64,000 bases of DNA, from positions 1 to 64,000 of the IMG/VR virus record IMGVR_UViG_3300040801_003693. One strand, given 5' to 3'. Positions within the stretch are counted from its first letter, which is position 1. Each line of letters begins with the position of its first letter. Of this stretch, positions 9,064-17,448 are shown in pieces. The notes beneath the pieces are model-generated. The model had not been told where the DNA came from. It did no database searches and saw nothing but the letters and a program-made list of their open reading frames with translations. This stretch comes from a virus. A program made the translations under genes and the position numbers.

Positions 9064-9582
9064 TTAATAGTTCTCTAATAGAGTTTTATATACCTCTATT
9101 AATTTGTCTAAATCAAAATACAGTTCATCGCTATTGTCTGAACATACTCTTTCATCTTCAATATGTTCTAATAGCTTATTAAATACTTGCTGTTTCTGTT
9201 CGGGACTTAATTGTGATACACAATTGCTTTCTAAATAAGTTTTAAATTGTGGCTTATCTGGAAATATATACATTAAGTCATGAGCTTCTTGTACTATATC
9301 CTCAATTGTTTTTCCATCATTCCATTGTCCAAAAGAATAATCCATAAGTTCTTTTGTCAACTGTTCATCAAAGAAAGGAAAATATTCTTGTGCAATGCTT
9401 AGATAATCTTCTTCTGAAAATCCTAAATCATAATATTGACTTACTTCCGTATCTATTATTTCTTTAATAACATCTTCAACTATTTTGTTGCATTCTGAAT
9501 CTTCTATGCTTGGCTTTAACTCTTTTATTAAAAAAGACAATTTGGCTGTGATTGAATTAATAATTTCTGTTTTATTCTTCAT
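9064..9582 (-). CDS. hypothetical protein, paralogue of 10515-11027
   Basis: A 172-residue acidic helical protein. It shares a pattern with the protein at 10515-11027 and the truncated copy at 10343-10492: an N-terminal helix ending in YDLGFSEEDY, then FFDEQLTKELMDYSFGQ, where the paralogue has LELTIELMDYACNQ. The three lie within 2 kb and look like local duplications. The function is unknown. Confidence 0.7.
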   Translation of the reverse strand: MKNKTEIINSITAKLSFLIKELKPSIEDSECNKIVEDVIKEIIDTEVSQYYDLGFSEEDYLSIAQEYFPFFDEQLTKELMDYSFGQWNDGKTIEDIVQEAHDLMYIFPDKPQFKTYLESNCVSQLSPEQKQQVFNKLLEHIEDERVCSDNSDELYFDLDKLIEVYKTLLENY

Positions 9583-9587
9583 GAAAT

Positions 9588-10118
9588 TTAATCAATGTTG
9601 GATGTAATTAAATTATTAATATCTGTTTGGTCTAATTCCTTTTTGTCCTCTAACTGAATTTTTAATGTGCGCTCTATCTTTTTTAATTCCCCCTCAGTTA
9701 TATCATTTATTCTATAATAATTGTTTAGAATAAATATTATATCTTCCATTGTCCACCGGGGAGAAGAAATATTAACTTCGTTATTATTTAAAATATAATC
9801 AGAAATTATAGAGGTATAAAAACTTTCAATAGAAAGGTTCTTACTCTTTAGATCTTGTAAAATTTTTACGCATTGACTTTTAGAAAGGAATATTCCTCTA
9901 CCCAATGCAAACTTTTGAATATATTCTTCATTAATAATAAAGTTAAAGGTTTCATTTAAAGCTTTAGTTACAATTCTATACAATAAATCTTTAGAAACAA
10001 CGCTTAACTTAAGTTCTTTGTTTAAAGCGGTGGTTATATCTTCAGCCAAGTTGTTATATACTTGCTTTTTTAAACCTATTACTTCGCCAGTTTCTGCTAC
10101 CATAATATCTAGATCCAA
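9588..10118 (-). CDS. hypothetical protein, possibly HU-like
   Basis: A 176-residue protein. Residues 15-80 have a helix-helix-LGRGIFL pattern that weakly recalls HU/IHF-type DNA-binding proteins; the rest is helical and ends in an acidic tail. The TTG at 10118 has an AAAGGAGA Shine-Dalgarno only 4-5 bases upstream, and an in-frame ATG at 10103 is the alternative start. It overlaps the upstream 61-residue gene by 10 bases. The HU suggestion is speculative. The SSPRW stretch near residue 122 is encoded over a dispersed palindrome. Confidence 0.65.
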   Translation of the reverse strand: MDLDIMVAETGEVIGLKKQVYNNLAEDITTALNKELKLSVVSKDLLYRIVTKALNETFNFIINEEYIQKFALGRGIFLSKSQCVKILQDLKSKNLSIESFYTSIISDYILNNNEVNISSPRWTMEDIIFILNNYYRINDITEGELKKIERTLKIQLEDKKELDQTDINNLITSNID

Positions 10119-10294
10119 GATTCTCCTTTGAGTGATGAGTTCTTCATTAATTCTGAGACTAATTGTTCTCTTGCTAACATAAGCTTAAAAGTACTTTTAG
10201 CAATTTCAATAGCTTGTTCTCTTGAAGCCTTATCTAACTTCTGATTAAAGTCAGCCAGTTGAAATTGCTTTTCTAATGAAAGTTTAGATTCCAT
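10109..10294 (-). CDS. small helical hypothetical protein
   Basis: A 61-residue, almost wholly helical protein (MESKLSLEKQFQLADFNQKL), probably a short coiled coil. It overlaps the next gene's start by 10 bases and is therefore likely co-translated with it. It contains LKGESW at the C-terminus. No function recognised. Confidence 0.6.
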   Translation of the reverse strand: MESKLSLEKQFQLADFNQKLDKASREQAIEIAKSTFKLMLAREQLVSELMKNSSLKGESWI

Positions 10295-10342
10295 AATTAA
10301 ATAAATATAGTTGTTACGTAGTTTAGTCTAATGCAAGATCAA

Positions 10343-10492
10343 TTAATCTTCTTCAGTGAATCCTAAATCAAAAATATCCTTAATATGTTTAAATAATAAT
10401 GAATGTATTTCAGCACTATTATCACTGTTGATTAATCCATATTTATTCAGTTCATTATAAATTAATTCCACTGCTTTATCTTTTGTATGCAT
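10343..10492 (-). CDS. 49-residue truncated paralogue
   Basis: An ATG at 10492 opens 49 codons ending in TAA at 10343. The product (starts MHTKDKAVELIYNELNKYG, ends IFDLGFTEED) matches the first 49 residues of the neighbouring protein at 10515-11027 (MHIKITAVNKIYQELIKQN, IYELGFDVYD). The stop falls where the paralogue continues into YYTYLHQQ. It is a C-terminally truncated duplicate, either a small functional protein or a decayed copy. Confidence 0.6.
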   Translation of the reverse strand: MHTKDKAVELIYNELNKYGLINSDNSAEIHSLLFKHIKDIFDLGFTEED

Positions 10493-10514
10493 AGTATACG
10501 CTATATAATTTTGT

Positions 10515-11027
10515 TTAAATTAAACTAATTAATTTTTGTTTAACTTCCTCTATACAAAAATTACCAAAACAATCAAAAGGATTTCTTTTTGCTTTAGCTA
10601 TAAATTGTTTTACTGCCAAACTTATTTCTGTTTTAGAAGCAGAAGGATATACCTCTTCAATCCAAATAGAAAATAGGTTAAAAAAGAATGTAGGTCTATT
10701 ATATAAATGACTGTTCAAAATGTAATCATAAATAAAATTATTTATGTGTTCGTCTATTTCATCCCAAGCATTGATTCTTTCTCCCCCATCTAATTGATTA
10801 CAAGCGTAATCCATTAATTCTATTGTAAGTTCTAGATCAAAAAAATCATATCCTTTCTGTTGATGTAAATATGTATAATAATCATATACATCAAATCCTA
10901 GTTCGTATATTTCTTCTATGTTTTTTAATACAATATTATAAACATTTCTACTGTTCTCCCTGGAGATTAAATTCTGTTTTATCAGTTCTTGATATATCTT
11001 ATTAACTGCTGTTATTTTTATATGCAT
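10515..11027 (-). CDS. hypothetical protein, paralogue of 9064-9582
   Basis: A 170-residue helical, acidic protein. The N-terminus MHIKITAVNKIYQELIKQN and the LGF motif are shared with the truncated copy just downstream, and ELMDYACNQLDGGERINAW is shared in pattern with 9064-9582. The start codon overlaps the phoH stop by one base, so it is translated with PhoH. The role is unknown. Confidence 0.7.
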   Translation of the reverse strand: MHIKITAVNKIYQELIKQNLISRENSRNVYNIVLKNIEEIYELGFDVYDYYTYLHQQKGYDFFDLELTIELMDYACNQLDGGERINAWDEIDEHINNFIYDYILNSHLYNRPTFFFNLFSIWIEEVYPSASKTEISLAVKQFIAKAKRNPFDCFGNFCIEEVKQKLISLI

Positions 11028-11743
11028 TATTCGTATCTTTCTAATATATGTGAAATAATTGTATGCCGCTGTATATCTTGTCTATTAAACTGAACTATAC
11101 CAACATCCTCTACTCCCTGGAGACGATGTACTGCATCTAATAATCCATTGTTGAGTCCATATTTAATATCTAAGTCACATTGTTTAATATCACCAATCAA
11201 AATCATTTTTGAATTCTGACTTATTCTTGTAAGCAGAGCTTTTATCGTAGAGCCTATACAGTTCTGGGCTTCGTCTACAATGACAATTGCATTTTTAAAA
11301 GAGCGACCTCTGACCATACTTACAGGAAGTATTTCTATCCTACCAGATTCAATTAAATATTTAGCCGTACCCTCTTCAATAAATTCAATTAAGTTATCTA
11401 GTACTGGATAAGCAAGAGGTAAAATCTTTTCAATCAATCCTCCGGGTAAGAATCCCAAGTCTTTTTCTTGAGACATCGAGACGTTTGCTCTAATATAAAA
11501 TATTTTATTAATTTCAGAAGATTCTGAGTTGATCAGCTTAACTGCTTCGTGAAGTGCAATTAAACTTTTACCAGTACCAGCGCAACCAAATCCGATTGTA
11601 ATTGTATTTCTTTTAATTGATTTAACAAATAAGGATTGATTTATCGTTTTAGGTTTTATGTAAGAGATAGTGGATATCTTTCCTTTTGTAGATTCCACAG
11701 GCTGAATATCATTTGTTTCTACTCTTCTTTTTTTTGATGACAT
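11027..11743 (-). CDS. phoH: PhoH-like ATPase
   Basis: A 238-residue P-loop protein matching the core PhoH domain. Walker A GCAGTGKS is at residues 53-60; the region after it has RANVSMSQEKDLGFLPG, and Walker B is AIVIVDEAQN with downstream GDIKQCDL (sensor-like). PhoH is very common in phages of cyanobacteria and other marine bacteria; it resembles the SF1 helicase core, and its role (RNA-linked or phosphate stress) is not settled. It lacks the N-terminal PIN domain of longer forms. It is divergent from the plus-strand tail-collar gene. Confidence 0.92.
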   Translation of the reverse strand: MSSKKRRVETNDIQPVESTKGKISTISYIKPKTINQSLFVKSIKRNTITIGFGCAGTGKSLIALHEAVKLINSESSEINKIFYIRANVSMSQEKDLGFLPGGLIEKILPLAYPVLDNLIEFIEEGTAKYLIESGRIEILPVSMVRGRSFKNAIVIVDEAQNCIGSTIKALLTRISQNSKMILIGDIKQCDLDIKYGLNNGLLDAVHRLQGVEDVGIVQFNRQDIQRHTIISHILERYE

Positions 11744-11860
11744 AGCTTTAACAATGTATTTGCTTTTAAGCTATCATCTATTCTTATAGCTATTCTGCTC
11801 AATAATTATTCAATAAAAGTTAGAGAATTAACTTAGTTAATACACGTTTAATATTATTTA

Positions 11861-12937
11861 ATGTCCCAAATAATTAAAAGAAGTTTAATTGATAGACCGC
11901 TAACTTGCGACGAGTATGACGCTAATTTAGACGCTACTTTAGACAGAAGTAATCATACTGGAACTCAAAGTGCCTCGACTATTTATGATTTAAAAGAATA
12001 CGTCGAAGCATATGATTTTATTCAAGATTTAAAATCCTGTTGTACAAATCTTCAAACTGAATTAGCAGAATTAAAAGAAGATATTTTTGGTGAAGGGGAG
12101 ATTGCTAACCTTATAGAGCAGATAAGACAGCAGTTGCAATCGGCTGTGGATGATATTCTTGCTGACGTAGAGGGTTTTTTAAACAGATTAGATAAAGTTG
12201 AGGGTGCAGTTAGTACTTTAACTGCCGATTTACATAATACAAATCTTACTTTAAATAGTTCAATCGCAAATTTAGATCGTAGAATTAATTCTAAAGCAGA
12301 CATAAATTCTCCTACTTTCACTGGTTCTCCTAGAGTTCCCACTCCGCCGAGGGAATGTAATGATACTGTTGCAGTTAACTGTGAATGGGTAAGATTGTTT
12401 GCACTTCCTATAGGAACTATTATTATGTTTCCGGGGCAGAATCTTCCAGATGATTCTTGGAGAATATGTAATGGTGCTGAATTAGATCGTAATGAGTTTG
12501 CAGCTTTATTTGCAATTATGGGCACTACTTATGGGAACGGTAATACAAATACTACTTTTAATCTTCCTAATATGCAGGGTAGATTCCCTACTGGTGCAGG
12601 AGGTAGTACTTGGGGTAATTTTAATTTAGGGCAAGTAGGAGGTGAAGCTGTAAAATCTCTAACCGTTGCTCATCTTCCCAATCACTCTCACGAGCTTACT
12701 ATAGATACCAGTCAGAGAGATGATGAAAGGGCTGCTAATCATTATCATAATAAAGGTAAGACTGATAATAGAATTGAAAAGTTTGATATGGATACTAATG
12801 AAAGAAGTGATCCTGTTAATATTAAATATGCTGAAGCACATCATTATAATTTCTCTATTCAGTCAACTGGAGGTTCTCAACCCTTCGCTATTCTCCCTCC
12901 TTTCTTTGTAATTAATTACATTATCAAAGCAAAATAA
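11861..12937 (+). CDS. tail-collar domain protein (tail fibre/baseplate)
   Basis: A 358-residue virion protein. Residues 1-160 are a coiled coil (leucine heptads, DLKSCCTNLQTELAELKEDI) with a linker ending in SPTFTGSPRVPTPP. A phage tail-collar domain (PF07484 type) follows: PIGTIIMFPGQNLPD, WRICNGAELDR, FALFAIMGTTYGNG-like sequence, FNLPNMQGRFPTG. The C-terminal HSHELTI and PFFVINYIIKA strands complete the trimer-forming tip. The domain occurs in short or long tail fibres that contact the host surface. It has its own divergent promoter region with PhoH (117-base gap) and ends at a strong hairpin. Confidence 0.88.
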   Translation: MSQIIKRSLIDRPLTCDEYDANLDATLDRSNHTGTQSASTIYDLKEYVEAYDFIQDLKSCCTNLQTELAELKEDIFGEGEIANLIEQIRQQLQSAVDDILADVEGFLNRLDKVEGAVSTLTADLHNTNLTLNSSIANLDRRINSKADINSPTFTGSPRVPTPPRECNDTVAVNCEWVRLFALPIGTIIMFPGQNLPDDSWRICNGAELDRNEFAALFAIMGTTYGNGNTNTTFNLPNMQGRFPTGAGGSTWGNFNLGQVGGEAVKSLTVAHLPNHSHELTIDTSQRDDERAANHYHNKGKTDNRIEKFDMDTNERSDPVNIKYAEAHHYNFSIQSTGGSQPFAILPPFFVINYIIKAK

Positions 12938-12945
12938 CGGGTATA

Positions 12946-12999
12946 GGTATAAGTTTTACTTTTGCGATCGCGCTAAGTGCGTTAAGTAAAACTTATACC
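12946..12999. terminator. strong bidirectional hairpin between convergent genes
   Basis: A perfect 16-bp inverted repeat: GGTATAAGTTTTACTT at 12946-12961 pairs with 12984-12999. The 22-base loop contains a HIP1 octamer (12964-12971). It lies between the convergent tail-collar gene (+) and 13053-13397 (-), so it can terminate both. The loop GC content is far above its surroundings. Confidence 0.7.
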
Positions 13000-13052
13000 C
13001 TTGAGATTAATACTTATACAACTAGAACTATCAAGTTCTTTTTATACCTGTG

Positions 13053-13397
13053 TTAATCCTTAATTACAGTCCACCCATCAGAGTTAGTTTTGGATTTACC
13101 GTGATATAGGTTATAGAATCTTGTAGAATTTCTACCATAAATATCTTTGGTAAAAGCTCTAAGATTAGTTACACTAATTTTAGCCCCGCTAGGAGATACA
13201 AGTTCATATTCTTTAGCAAGAAGATGTTCGTGTCCCGCTTTGAATTTAGAATCTTTAATTGGAGGATAATACACTAATCTAGAGCCATCTTCGGCATAAA
13301 ATACTTGTGGATTATTAACTGATCTGAGCAAAGGTTTGATCGCAGACAAGGCTATATTTACTTCTTTAATTGTACCTATGTTTTTCTTCTTTCTCAT
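13053..13397 (-). CDS. protein with C-terminal homing-endonuclease-type DNA-binding module
   Basis: A 114-residue protein. The C-terminal half reads YELVSPSGAKISVTNLRAFTK, then a loop with NLYHGKSKTNSDGW. This lvsP-G-x-NLraF-GW pattern is the DNA-binding module (NUMOD-like) often found next to HNH or GIY-YIG homing nucleases in phages. No nuclease motif is visible, so this may be a free-standing DNA-binding remnant or regulator. It sits just downstream of a coupled small gene and upstream of the hairpin at 12946-12999. Confidence 0.55.
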   Translation of the reverse strand: MRKKKNIGTIKEVNIALSAIKPLLRSVNNPQVFYAEDGSRLVYYPPIKDSKFKAGHEHLLAKEYELVSPSGAKISVTNLRAFTKDIYGRNSTRFYNLYHGKSKTNSDGWTVIKD

Positions 13398-13401
13398 AGT
13401 G

Positions 13402-13830
13402 TTAGTTATTTAAGGGCTTAAATTCAGTGTAATCTTGAGAGCAATGTACTTTCTTTAAATTATCCATACTCGACCAGGTTTCTAATGAGTAGGGATAAAC
13501 TCTCCAATAAACAATGGCATATCCGTTGCTAAATTCAACTATATCCGCTACCTGACCAACTTTTGTTAATCCATACATATCTTTAGTATGGTTTAGCACA
13601 TATCTTTTAGGATATTCTTCTTCCTCCGGGGAGGAGATAAAAATACTGCTACCTTCATGACCGTGTACTTTAATAGCAGACTCAAGATTTTGATGAATTA
13701 CACAGCTAGGATTGTCTCCCAACCAAGTCATTACAAATCTTGAGTCGTCTAGAATCACACCTTCAACTACTCTACCCGTTCCTGAAACACCTGTTACATC
13801 AGTGTTTCTCTGCATATAATATCTTTCCAT
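13402..13830 (-). CDS. hypothetical beta-rich protein
   Basis: A 142-residue protein following the ribonucleotide reductase gene (8-base gap). It is rich in Val, Gly and Asp and looks like a small beta-barrel (VGQVADIVEFSNGYAIVYWRV resembles an SH3-like strand pair). A stretch SSPEEEEYP is encoded over a dispersed palindrome at 13621-13640. The function is unknown. Confidence 0.65.
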   Translation of the reverse strand: MERYYMQRNTDVTGVSGTGRVVEGVILDDSRFVMTWLGDNPSCVIHQNLESAIKVHGHEGSSIFISSPEEEEYPKRYVLNHTKDMYGLTKVGQVADIVEFSNGYAIVYWRVYPYSLETWSSMDNLKKVHCSQDYTEFKPLNN

Positions 13831-13838
13831 TTATTTAA

Positions 13839-16220
13839 TTACCTAATTGGACAAGCACCTGTAGAACAGGATGGATCTGTTGGTTCGTATTGTTCGTATT
13901 CTGTCTCTGTTTCAAATTTAGCTATTAGTTGTAACAATGCTTCTTTATTCAACCGAGGATTCTTTTTAACTAACTCTTGATAATCTTCTTCTGAACACGT
14001 TTCAAACGGCATATTTGGATAAGGACTATCGCTAGAATCAAATCTAGGTAAGAAAGAAATTCCTACTACATAATCCCAGTTTTTATATACCCACTCTGTA
14101 ACTTTTTCCCATTCATTAGGAGATACAGATACGGTTATACTACAATTATGATCCACATAGTTTTCCATCATTATTTTATAGCGTTCCAACTGCGAGATAG
14201 CACTTTCATCAATGCTTTTAAAAGCGGCTGTAGTTTTTACTGGAAATGTAAATACCCAAGTATCGCATTCAGGAGCGTGTAAATTATCTCCTTGATTATT
14301 TTCGGGTACGGGGGTGTAGCCCATTTCTAATAATGCTTTAGCAATAGGATCATATTTATTAATTCTAATTCTGCGCTTATAAAAAGGTGCATAAGGTGCA
14401 TGAATACCACTACTAACAGAAGGAAGGTTAGAAATTGTGCCCTCTGGTTTAATAGTAGTAATTAATAAAGCTTTATTAATACCCATCTCTTCATGATACT
14501 TGTCAGCCTCTTCTCTCATTAATTTTCTAGTTGTAGAGAGAGTAGTTGTAATAGGCGTAGTATTGTAATCTACAATAAACTGTGGTTCCTTTTCTGAAAT
14601 AGAAGTATCCACACGAATCTTGTCCCAGCCTAATAAATTAATTGCATCAACAATTCCTGTAATAGAAACTCCTAATAACCTATCTTTCTTCTGAGTTTTA
14701 TCCCAACTCTTTTTGAACATATCTAGGTTTGTGATTCTAGAACACATTCTTACTGCTAATCTTGCTGCTTTTTGGAATCCTATGTAATCAAATTCTCCCC
14801 CCGGCGTAACAAACTTTGGTAAAGGAATTGTGACCAAGTTACAGGTTTGTTCTGACCTTAAGAGTATCTCCGCACACGGATTCAATCCTTCATAGAAAGG
14901 TCTACGCTTACTTGCAGCTTCTTTATTTACAAATCCTGGTTCGCCATTGTTCTTAATGCTTTCAAAGATTTCTTTAAGCTTTTCAAGACTAGGCTTTTGT
15001 TGGAAGTGTACGGAGTTATTTGACATTGTACGTGACGATCGCAAATGTGCTTTGCTTTCATCAGTGTATAAATCTAACTTAGCATTGATAAAATCATCAT
15101 CAATAATATCACCGAGGCTTAATAATGAACTGCGACGGACTCCTCCGCTGACAACGCCTTCGGCGATAAAGTTAGCAATATCCATTGCTTGTACGGAACT
15201 TAACCTACAAAAATCAGGTTTAGAAATTATTGATAGTTTGTTTAAAGCTTTCTCAATCCTTCCTAAACTTGATTCTTTTTTGTCACCCACAATGGTATTA
15301 TGAATCTTCTCAAACATTCTTTGTAAAGATTCAGGTCCGGAAGCTCTACCTCCAAAACCTTTGATTCTTTCTCCTTTAGGACGAACGTTATCGTACACAA
15401 AAGTAATTTCTTCAACATGGCGATCGCAATGTAAATACAGGTATAACTTTAGTGCGTTTACCCATCCTGTTTTGGAATCACCGATATTAATTGTTACTCT
15501 AATTCTCGAAGGTTGCAATCTAATATCATTCCAAAGCTGTCTGATAAAGGGTAATTTAGAGCCTAATTTTTTAACTCCTTTTGTGCAGTCTAAAATATTG
15601 CAGCATTTAGCATTGTTATCTTTGAGAAATTCTTCCCCAACTACAATGGAGCTTGTCTCGTCAAAAGAAATAGTTGTATGCTCATCTCTAACTTGCTTAG
15701 GTAAGGAATCATAAGGCTTATGATGAACTTTTAATGCTCTGTTGAACCAAGGAAGAGAGTTAATGTGCTTATTCTCTACACTAAACCCAACTCCAACGCC
15801 CAGCAATAACGCATAAAATATATCAACAAAAGCTTCAATACCATCAATAGTTCTAAAACTACAGTTAAATTGAGCTAAGCCATCTACTGCGGGAACTCCA
15901 CCAACCCATAAAGTTCTACCGCTAGGAAAAACCTTTTGATTAAACATATAATCATATAGTTCTTCTGCTTCTTGTTTTAATTCATAAAAAGAAGCATCTC
16001 CTTTATATAACGACATAGAGTATTCAACTACTCTACAAACTGTTTCTGCCCAGGTTTCCCTCCTCCGGAGAGAAGGAATATAGCGACTATAAGTACGCAA
16101 ATATACTATATAACCTAAGTCACTACCAAATGGTGCATCTTTTTCTAAATAGGGTTGTAAGAAAGAAGCATTTAAGTATTTAGGATCAATAATTTCAGCA
16201 ATGTAATCAAGATTTGACAT
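13839..16220 (-). CDS. nrdJ: class II (adenosylcobalamin-dependent) ribonucleoside-triphosphate reductase
   Basis: A 793-residue monomeric class II reductase. It converts NTPs to dNTPs through a thiyl radical formed with adenosylcobalamin. Active-site cysteines fit the Lactobacillus enzyme spacing: NPCAEILLRSEQTCNL places C449 and C460 eleven apart (like C408/C419). An earlier cysteine lies in FNCSFR, and the C-terminal redox pair is in SCSTGACPIR. Also seen are GGVRRSSLLSLGD and TIKPEGTISNLPSVSSGIH. The gene is full length for the monomeric family. A cobalamin adenosyltransferase-like gene lies immediately upstream. The host or medium must still provide the corrinoid. Confidence 0.92.
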   Translation of the reverse strand: MSNLDYIAEIIDPKYLNASFLQPYLEKDAPFGSDLGYIVYLRTYSRYIPSLRRRETWAETVCRVVEYSMSLYKGDASFYELKQEAEELYDYMFNQKVFPSGRTLWVGGVPAVDGLAQFNCSFRTIDGIEAFVDIFYALLLGVGVGFSVENKHINSLPWFNRALKVHHKPYDSLPKQVRDEHTTISFDETSSIVVGEEFLKDNNAKCCNILDCTKGVKKLGSKLPFIRQLWNDIRLQPSRIRVTINIGDSKTGWVNALKLYLYLHCDRHVEEITFVYDNVRPKGERIKGFGGRASGPESLQRMFEKIHNTIVGDKKESSLGRIEKALNKLSIISKPDFCRLSSVQAMDIANFIAEGVVSGGVRRSSLLSLGDIIDDDFINAKLDLYTDESKAHLRSSRTMSNNSVHFQQKPSLEKLKEIFESIKNNGEPGFVNKEAASKRRPFYEGLNPCAEILLRSEQTCNLVTIPLPKFVTPGGEFDYIGFQKAARLAVRMCSRITNLDMFKKSWDKTQKKDRLLGVSITGIVDAINLLGWDKIRVDTSISEKEPQFIVDYNTTPITTTLSTTRKLMREEADKYHEEMGINKALLITTIKPEGTISNLPSVSSGIHAPYAPFYKRRIRINKYDPIAKALLEMGYTPVPENNQGDNLHAPECDTWVFTFPVKTTAAFKSIDESAISQLERYKIMMENYVDHNCSITVSVSPNEWEKVTEWVYKNWDYVVGISFLPRFDSSDSPYPNMPFETCSEEDYQELVKKNPRLNKEALLQLIAKFETETEYEQYEPTDPSCSTGACPIR

Positions 16221-16228
16221 ATTAATTA

Positions 16229-16867
16229 TTAATTAGGGGGTAAGAATTTTTCGGTATAGTTTTTCCAATAAGTAATAGAAACATTTTCTCCTTTTTCAGC
16301 ATGAATAGAAGCTTCATAACGAAGACATTCAAACAGATATGCGGAGAGTCTATTAAGAATAGACGAATGTTTTTCTACTTGTTTAATTAGGTGGGGATTT
16401 TGCATTAAAAAGTTTGTAATTGCTTCGCTATACCACCATTCGATATAGTTACTTTCTAACTTTCTAATTGAAATTCTCACCTTATCCATATTAATGAATT
16501 TAATATTAGATTGCATTGTAAAGTCTATACAATCTTCATTAATCTGTTTAAGGTTTAATATTTTTAAATCCAGGTATTCTAAAAGTTGGGAAGGAAATTG
16601 GTACTTATTTCCATCACCTCTTTTGTAGCAAAAAGAGGCTAAAGAGAATAAGTTTTGATTTAACCAGTTAAGTACGTAATTGAGATTAGGATTATATATA
16701 TCATGAACAGATAATAATCGTTGAATATCATTACGAACTTCTTCTATAGACCCTTGTACCCTACAAGCAGGAGAGTCTTTTCTTAAATAAATTCCTTCCA
16801 ACAAATTAGAATAACCAAAATCTCCGCTGCCAGGTTTATAGACAGCGGTCATTCTACTTTTATTCAT
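16229..16867 (-). CDS. PduO-type cob(I)alamin adenosyltransferase-like protein
   Basis: A 212-residue helical protein. The N-terminal loop TAVYKPGSGDFGYSNLLEG corresponds to the ATP-binding TKTGDxGxTSL region of PduO-type adenosyltransferases, followed by the GSIEEVRNDI helix (compare G-x-VDELNS). The C-terminal LNRLSAYLFECLRYEA matches the family signature LNRLSDLLFvlAR. These enzymes attach the adenosyl group of ATP to cob(I)alamin to make adenosylcobalamin. The gene is 8 bases upstream of nrdJ, which needs that cofactor, so the two form a functional pair. The first-domain match is looser than the C-terminal one. Confidence 0.75.
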   Translation of the reverse strand: MNKSRMTAVYKPGSGDFGYSNLLEGIYLRKDSPACRVQGSIEEVRNDIQRLLSVHDIYNPNLNYVLNWLNQNLFSLASFCYKRGDGNKYQFPSQLLEYLDLKILNLKQINEDCIDFTMQSNIKFINMDKVRISIRKLESNYIEWWYSEAITNFLMQNPHLIKQVEKHSSILNRLSAYLFECLRYEASIHAEKGENVSITYWKNYTEKFLPPN

Positions 16868-16885
16868 TTGTCACTTTTGTAAAGA

Positions 16886-17083
16886 TTATAAGTTAGCTAA
16901 TATTTGAGATAGGCTAGATATAATATTAGCTATCTCATTTTTAATAATAGTTCTGTTTCCTTTTCTAGGAAATTTGTATAGAAGATGATGCAAATTAGTA
17001 TGCTGAGTTTTTAGCAATTCAAACCAGCGAATTGAATTTGCATCCATTTCTTCTCTTCGATGGTTTAGTTCCTCTTTTGCCAT
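16886..17083 (-). CDS. small helical hypothetical protein
   Basis: A 65-residue protein, basic and helical (MAKEELNHRREEMDANSIRWF), one base downstream of 17085-17393. No motif recognised. Order and spacing place it in the ribonucleotide reductase transcript. Confidence 0.6.
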   Translation of the reverse strand: MAKEELNHRREEMDANSIRWFELLKTQHTNLHHLLYKFPRKGNRTIIKNEIANIISSLSQILANL

Positions 17084-17084
17084 A

Positions 17085-17393
17085 TTAACTAGAGCTAGGA
17101 ACGGGGAACATATCTACAATATTATTTAGAGAGTTTTGAACAGGATAGATTTTTAGTTTGGGAACGCTAATCTTTTTACTCTCATCAAAATAATCTAAAA
17201 TTGCGATATAGCTTTTATCTTCATAACGAACGGCAGTTGCTCTTTTAATATTAGAAGAGTCATCTGCGTATCTGGCTTCCAGTCCCATTCTTTTACTATT
17301 TATATCTGTTAGTTTCTTTTCTAGCTTTTGAGCTTCAACACTCAACTGAATAATCTCGACTAGTATTGACTGATACTGAGTACTCATTATCAT
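17085..17393 (-). CDS. hypothetical protein with N-terminal coiled coil
   Basis: A 102-residue protein. Residues 5-45 form a likely coiled coil (VEIIQLSVEAQKLEKKL), followed by a beta-rich half with YEDKSYIAILDYFDE. The start MIMST has two candidate ATGs. It lies upstream of the ribonucleotide reductase pair on the same strand. The function is unknown. Confidence 0.6.
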   Translation of the reverse strand: MIMSTQYQSILVEIIQLSVEAQKLEKKLTDINSKRMGLEARYADDSSNIKRATAVRYEDKSYIAILDYFDESKKISVPKLKIYPVQNSLNNIVDMFPVPSSS

Positions 17394-17448
17394 TTTAAAA
17401 TAATTGGACTTGGATTTAAATAAATAAATAATAGTAGTAAAATAATAA

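Noticed and set aside
14947-15714. Plus-strand open frames inside the ribonucleotide reductase gene
   Set aside because: They are antisense shadows of a clear, full-length coding gene.
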